5,928 nucleotides of DNA, taken from the NCBI GenBank assembly GCA_016202555.1, contig JACQOL010000152.1:1-5928 (forward strand), given 5' to 3'. The notes below the pieces were generated by a model. It was not told where the DNA came from. It did no database searches and was given only the letters and a program-made list of their open reading frames with translations. Each line of letters opens with the position of its first letter. The first letter of the stretch is position 1. A program made the translations under genes and the position numbers. The stretch is from Chloroflexota bacterium. Its GTDB lineage: Bacteria; Chloroflexota; Dehalococcoidia; Dehalococcoidales; UBA2162. This document shows positions 5,821 to 5,928 of the stretch, one piece after another.

Positions 5821-5826
5821 ATTAGT
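5807..5826. promoter_or_regulatory. Palindrome over the deacetylase -10 (operator candidate)
   Basis: ACTATTGT (5807-5814) and ACAATTAGT (5818-5826) are complementary over 8 pairs with one bulged T and a TAT centre. A second repeat, ATTGTAT (5793-5799) with ATACAAT (5816-5822), shares its right arm and spans the promoter. A dimeric regulator bound here would cover the -10 element. Confidence 0.35.
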
Positions 5827-5843
5827 AGTTGTCATCTTAAATT

Positions 5844-5849
5844 AAGGAG
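5844..5849 (+). promoter_or_regulatory. Shine-Dalgarno for the PIG-L deacetylase gene
   Basis: AAGGAG lies 8 bases before the ATG at 5858. This is near-ideal spacing and supports that start codon. Confidence 0.8.
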
Positions 5850-5857
5850 ATTCAAGT

Positions 5858-5928
5858 ATGATAACCAAGCCTGCCCAGGTTATGGTGGTTATGGCCCATC
5901 CTGACGACCCCGAATTCGGCGCTGCTGG
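5858..5928 (+). CDS. PIG-L/LmbE-family zinc deacetylase, N-terminal fragment
   Basis: Only the first 23 full codons and two bases of the next are in the window. They read MITKPAQVMVVMAHPDDPEF and continue into GAA. The first beta-strand leads into AHPDDPEFG, the hallmark of the PIG-L/LmbE family, where H14 and D17 are zinc ligands and D16 is the presumed catalytic base in MshB and BshB. Members remove the acetyl group from N-acetylglucosamine linked to inositol, malate, lipid or antibiotic groups. The start is supported by the Shine-Dalgarno at 5844-5849. The family call is secure from this motif; the substrate is not. The neighbouring MshA-like glycosyltransferase makes a GlcNAc-conjugate deacetylase the natural guess. 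Confidence 0.85.
   Translation, partial: MITKPAQVMVVMAHPDDPEFGAA

Larger units (their letters stand above)
5660..5857 (+). other. Non-coding gap before the deacetylase gene
   Basis: The 198 bases hold no gene on either strand that I can support. The left part contains a weak hairpin (5693-5719). The right part carries a candidate promoter, a palindrome over the -10, and the deacetylase ribosome-binding site, all listed separately. The gap suggests that the deacetylase gene can be transcribed independently of the glycosyltransferase. Confidence 0.5.

Overview
The window is a bacterial chromosomal segment with two divergent gene sets and no mobile element, CRISPR array, rRNA or tRNA that I can see. 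Base composition looks moderate in G+C and uniform. The gene families (a methylcobamide-methyltransferase-like member of the UroD superfamily, a CelD/FemAB-type acetyltransferase, an MshA-like GT4 glycosyltransferase) look most like an anaerobic Chloroflexota of the Dehalococcoidia type. That placement is inference from protein flavour, not proof.

Left half, minus strand, in order of transcription: a UroD/MtaA/MtbA-like zinc methyltransferase (3132 to 2071); a 214-base gap with a perfect 10-bp hairpin; a ThiF/MoeB/HesA-type E1-like adenylyltransferase (1856 to 849); and, after only 9 bases, a cysteine-desulfurase-family class V aminotransferase (839 to beyond the left edge). The last two form a clear sulfur-transfer pair: the desulfurase supplies persulfide sulfur and the E1-like enzyme activates the C-terminus of a ThiS/MoaD-type carrier. 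No such carrier is visible here.

Right half, plus strand: a CelD/BcsL-type GNAT-fold acetyltransferase (3321-4298), a GT4 glycosyltransferase with MshA-like features (4322-5659) and, after 198 bases, the first 24 codons (the last one split by the window edge) of a PIG-L/LmbE deacetylase (5858 to beyond the right edge). Glycosyltransferase, deacetylase and GNAT are three of the four enzyme classes of mycothiol synthesis, so an amino-sugar-based glycan or thiol pathway is possible but unproven.

The 188-base divergent region (3133-3320) is the richest regulatory stretch. It holds a near-consensus minus-strand promoter, an extended -10 promoter on the plus strand whose -35 overlaps the other -35, and three hexamer half-sites spaced exactly 10 bases apart. 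The predicted plus transcript starts about 6 bases before the acetyltransferase ATG, which has no Shine-Dalgarno sequence. A second promoter with an overlapping palindrome precedes the deacetylase gene.
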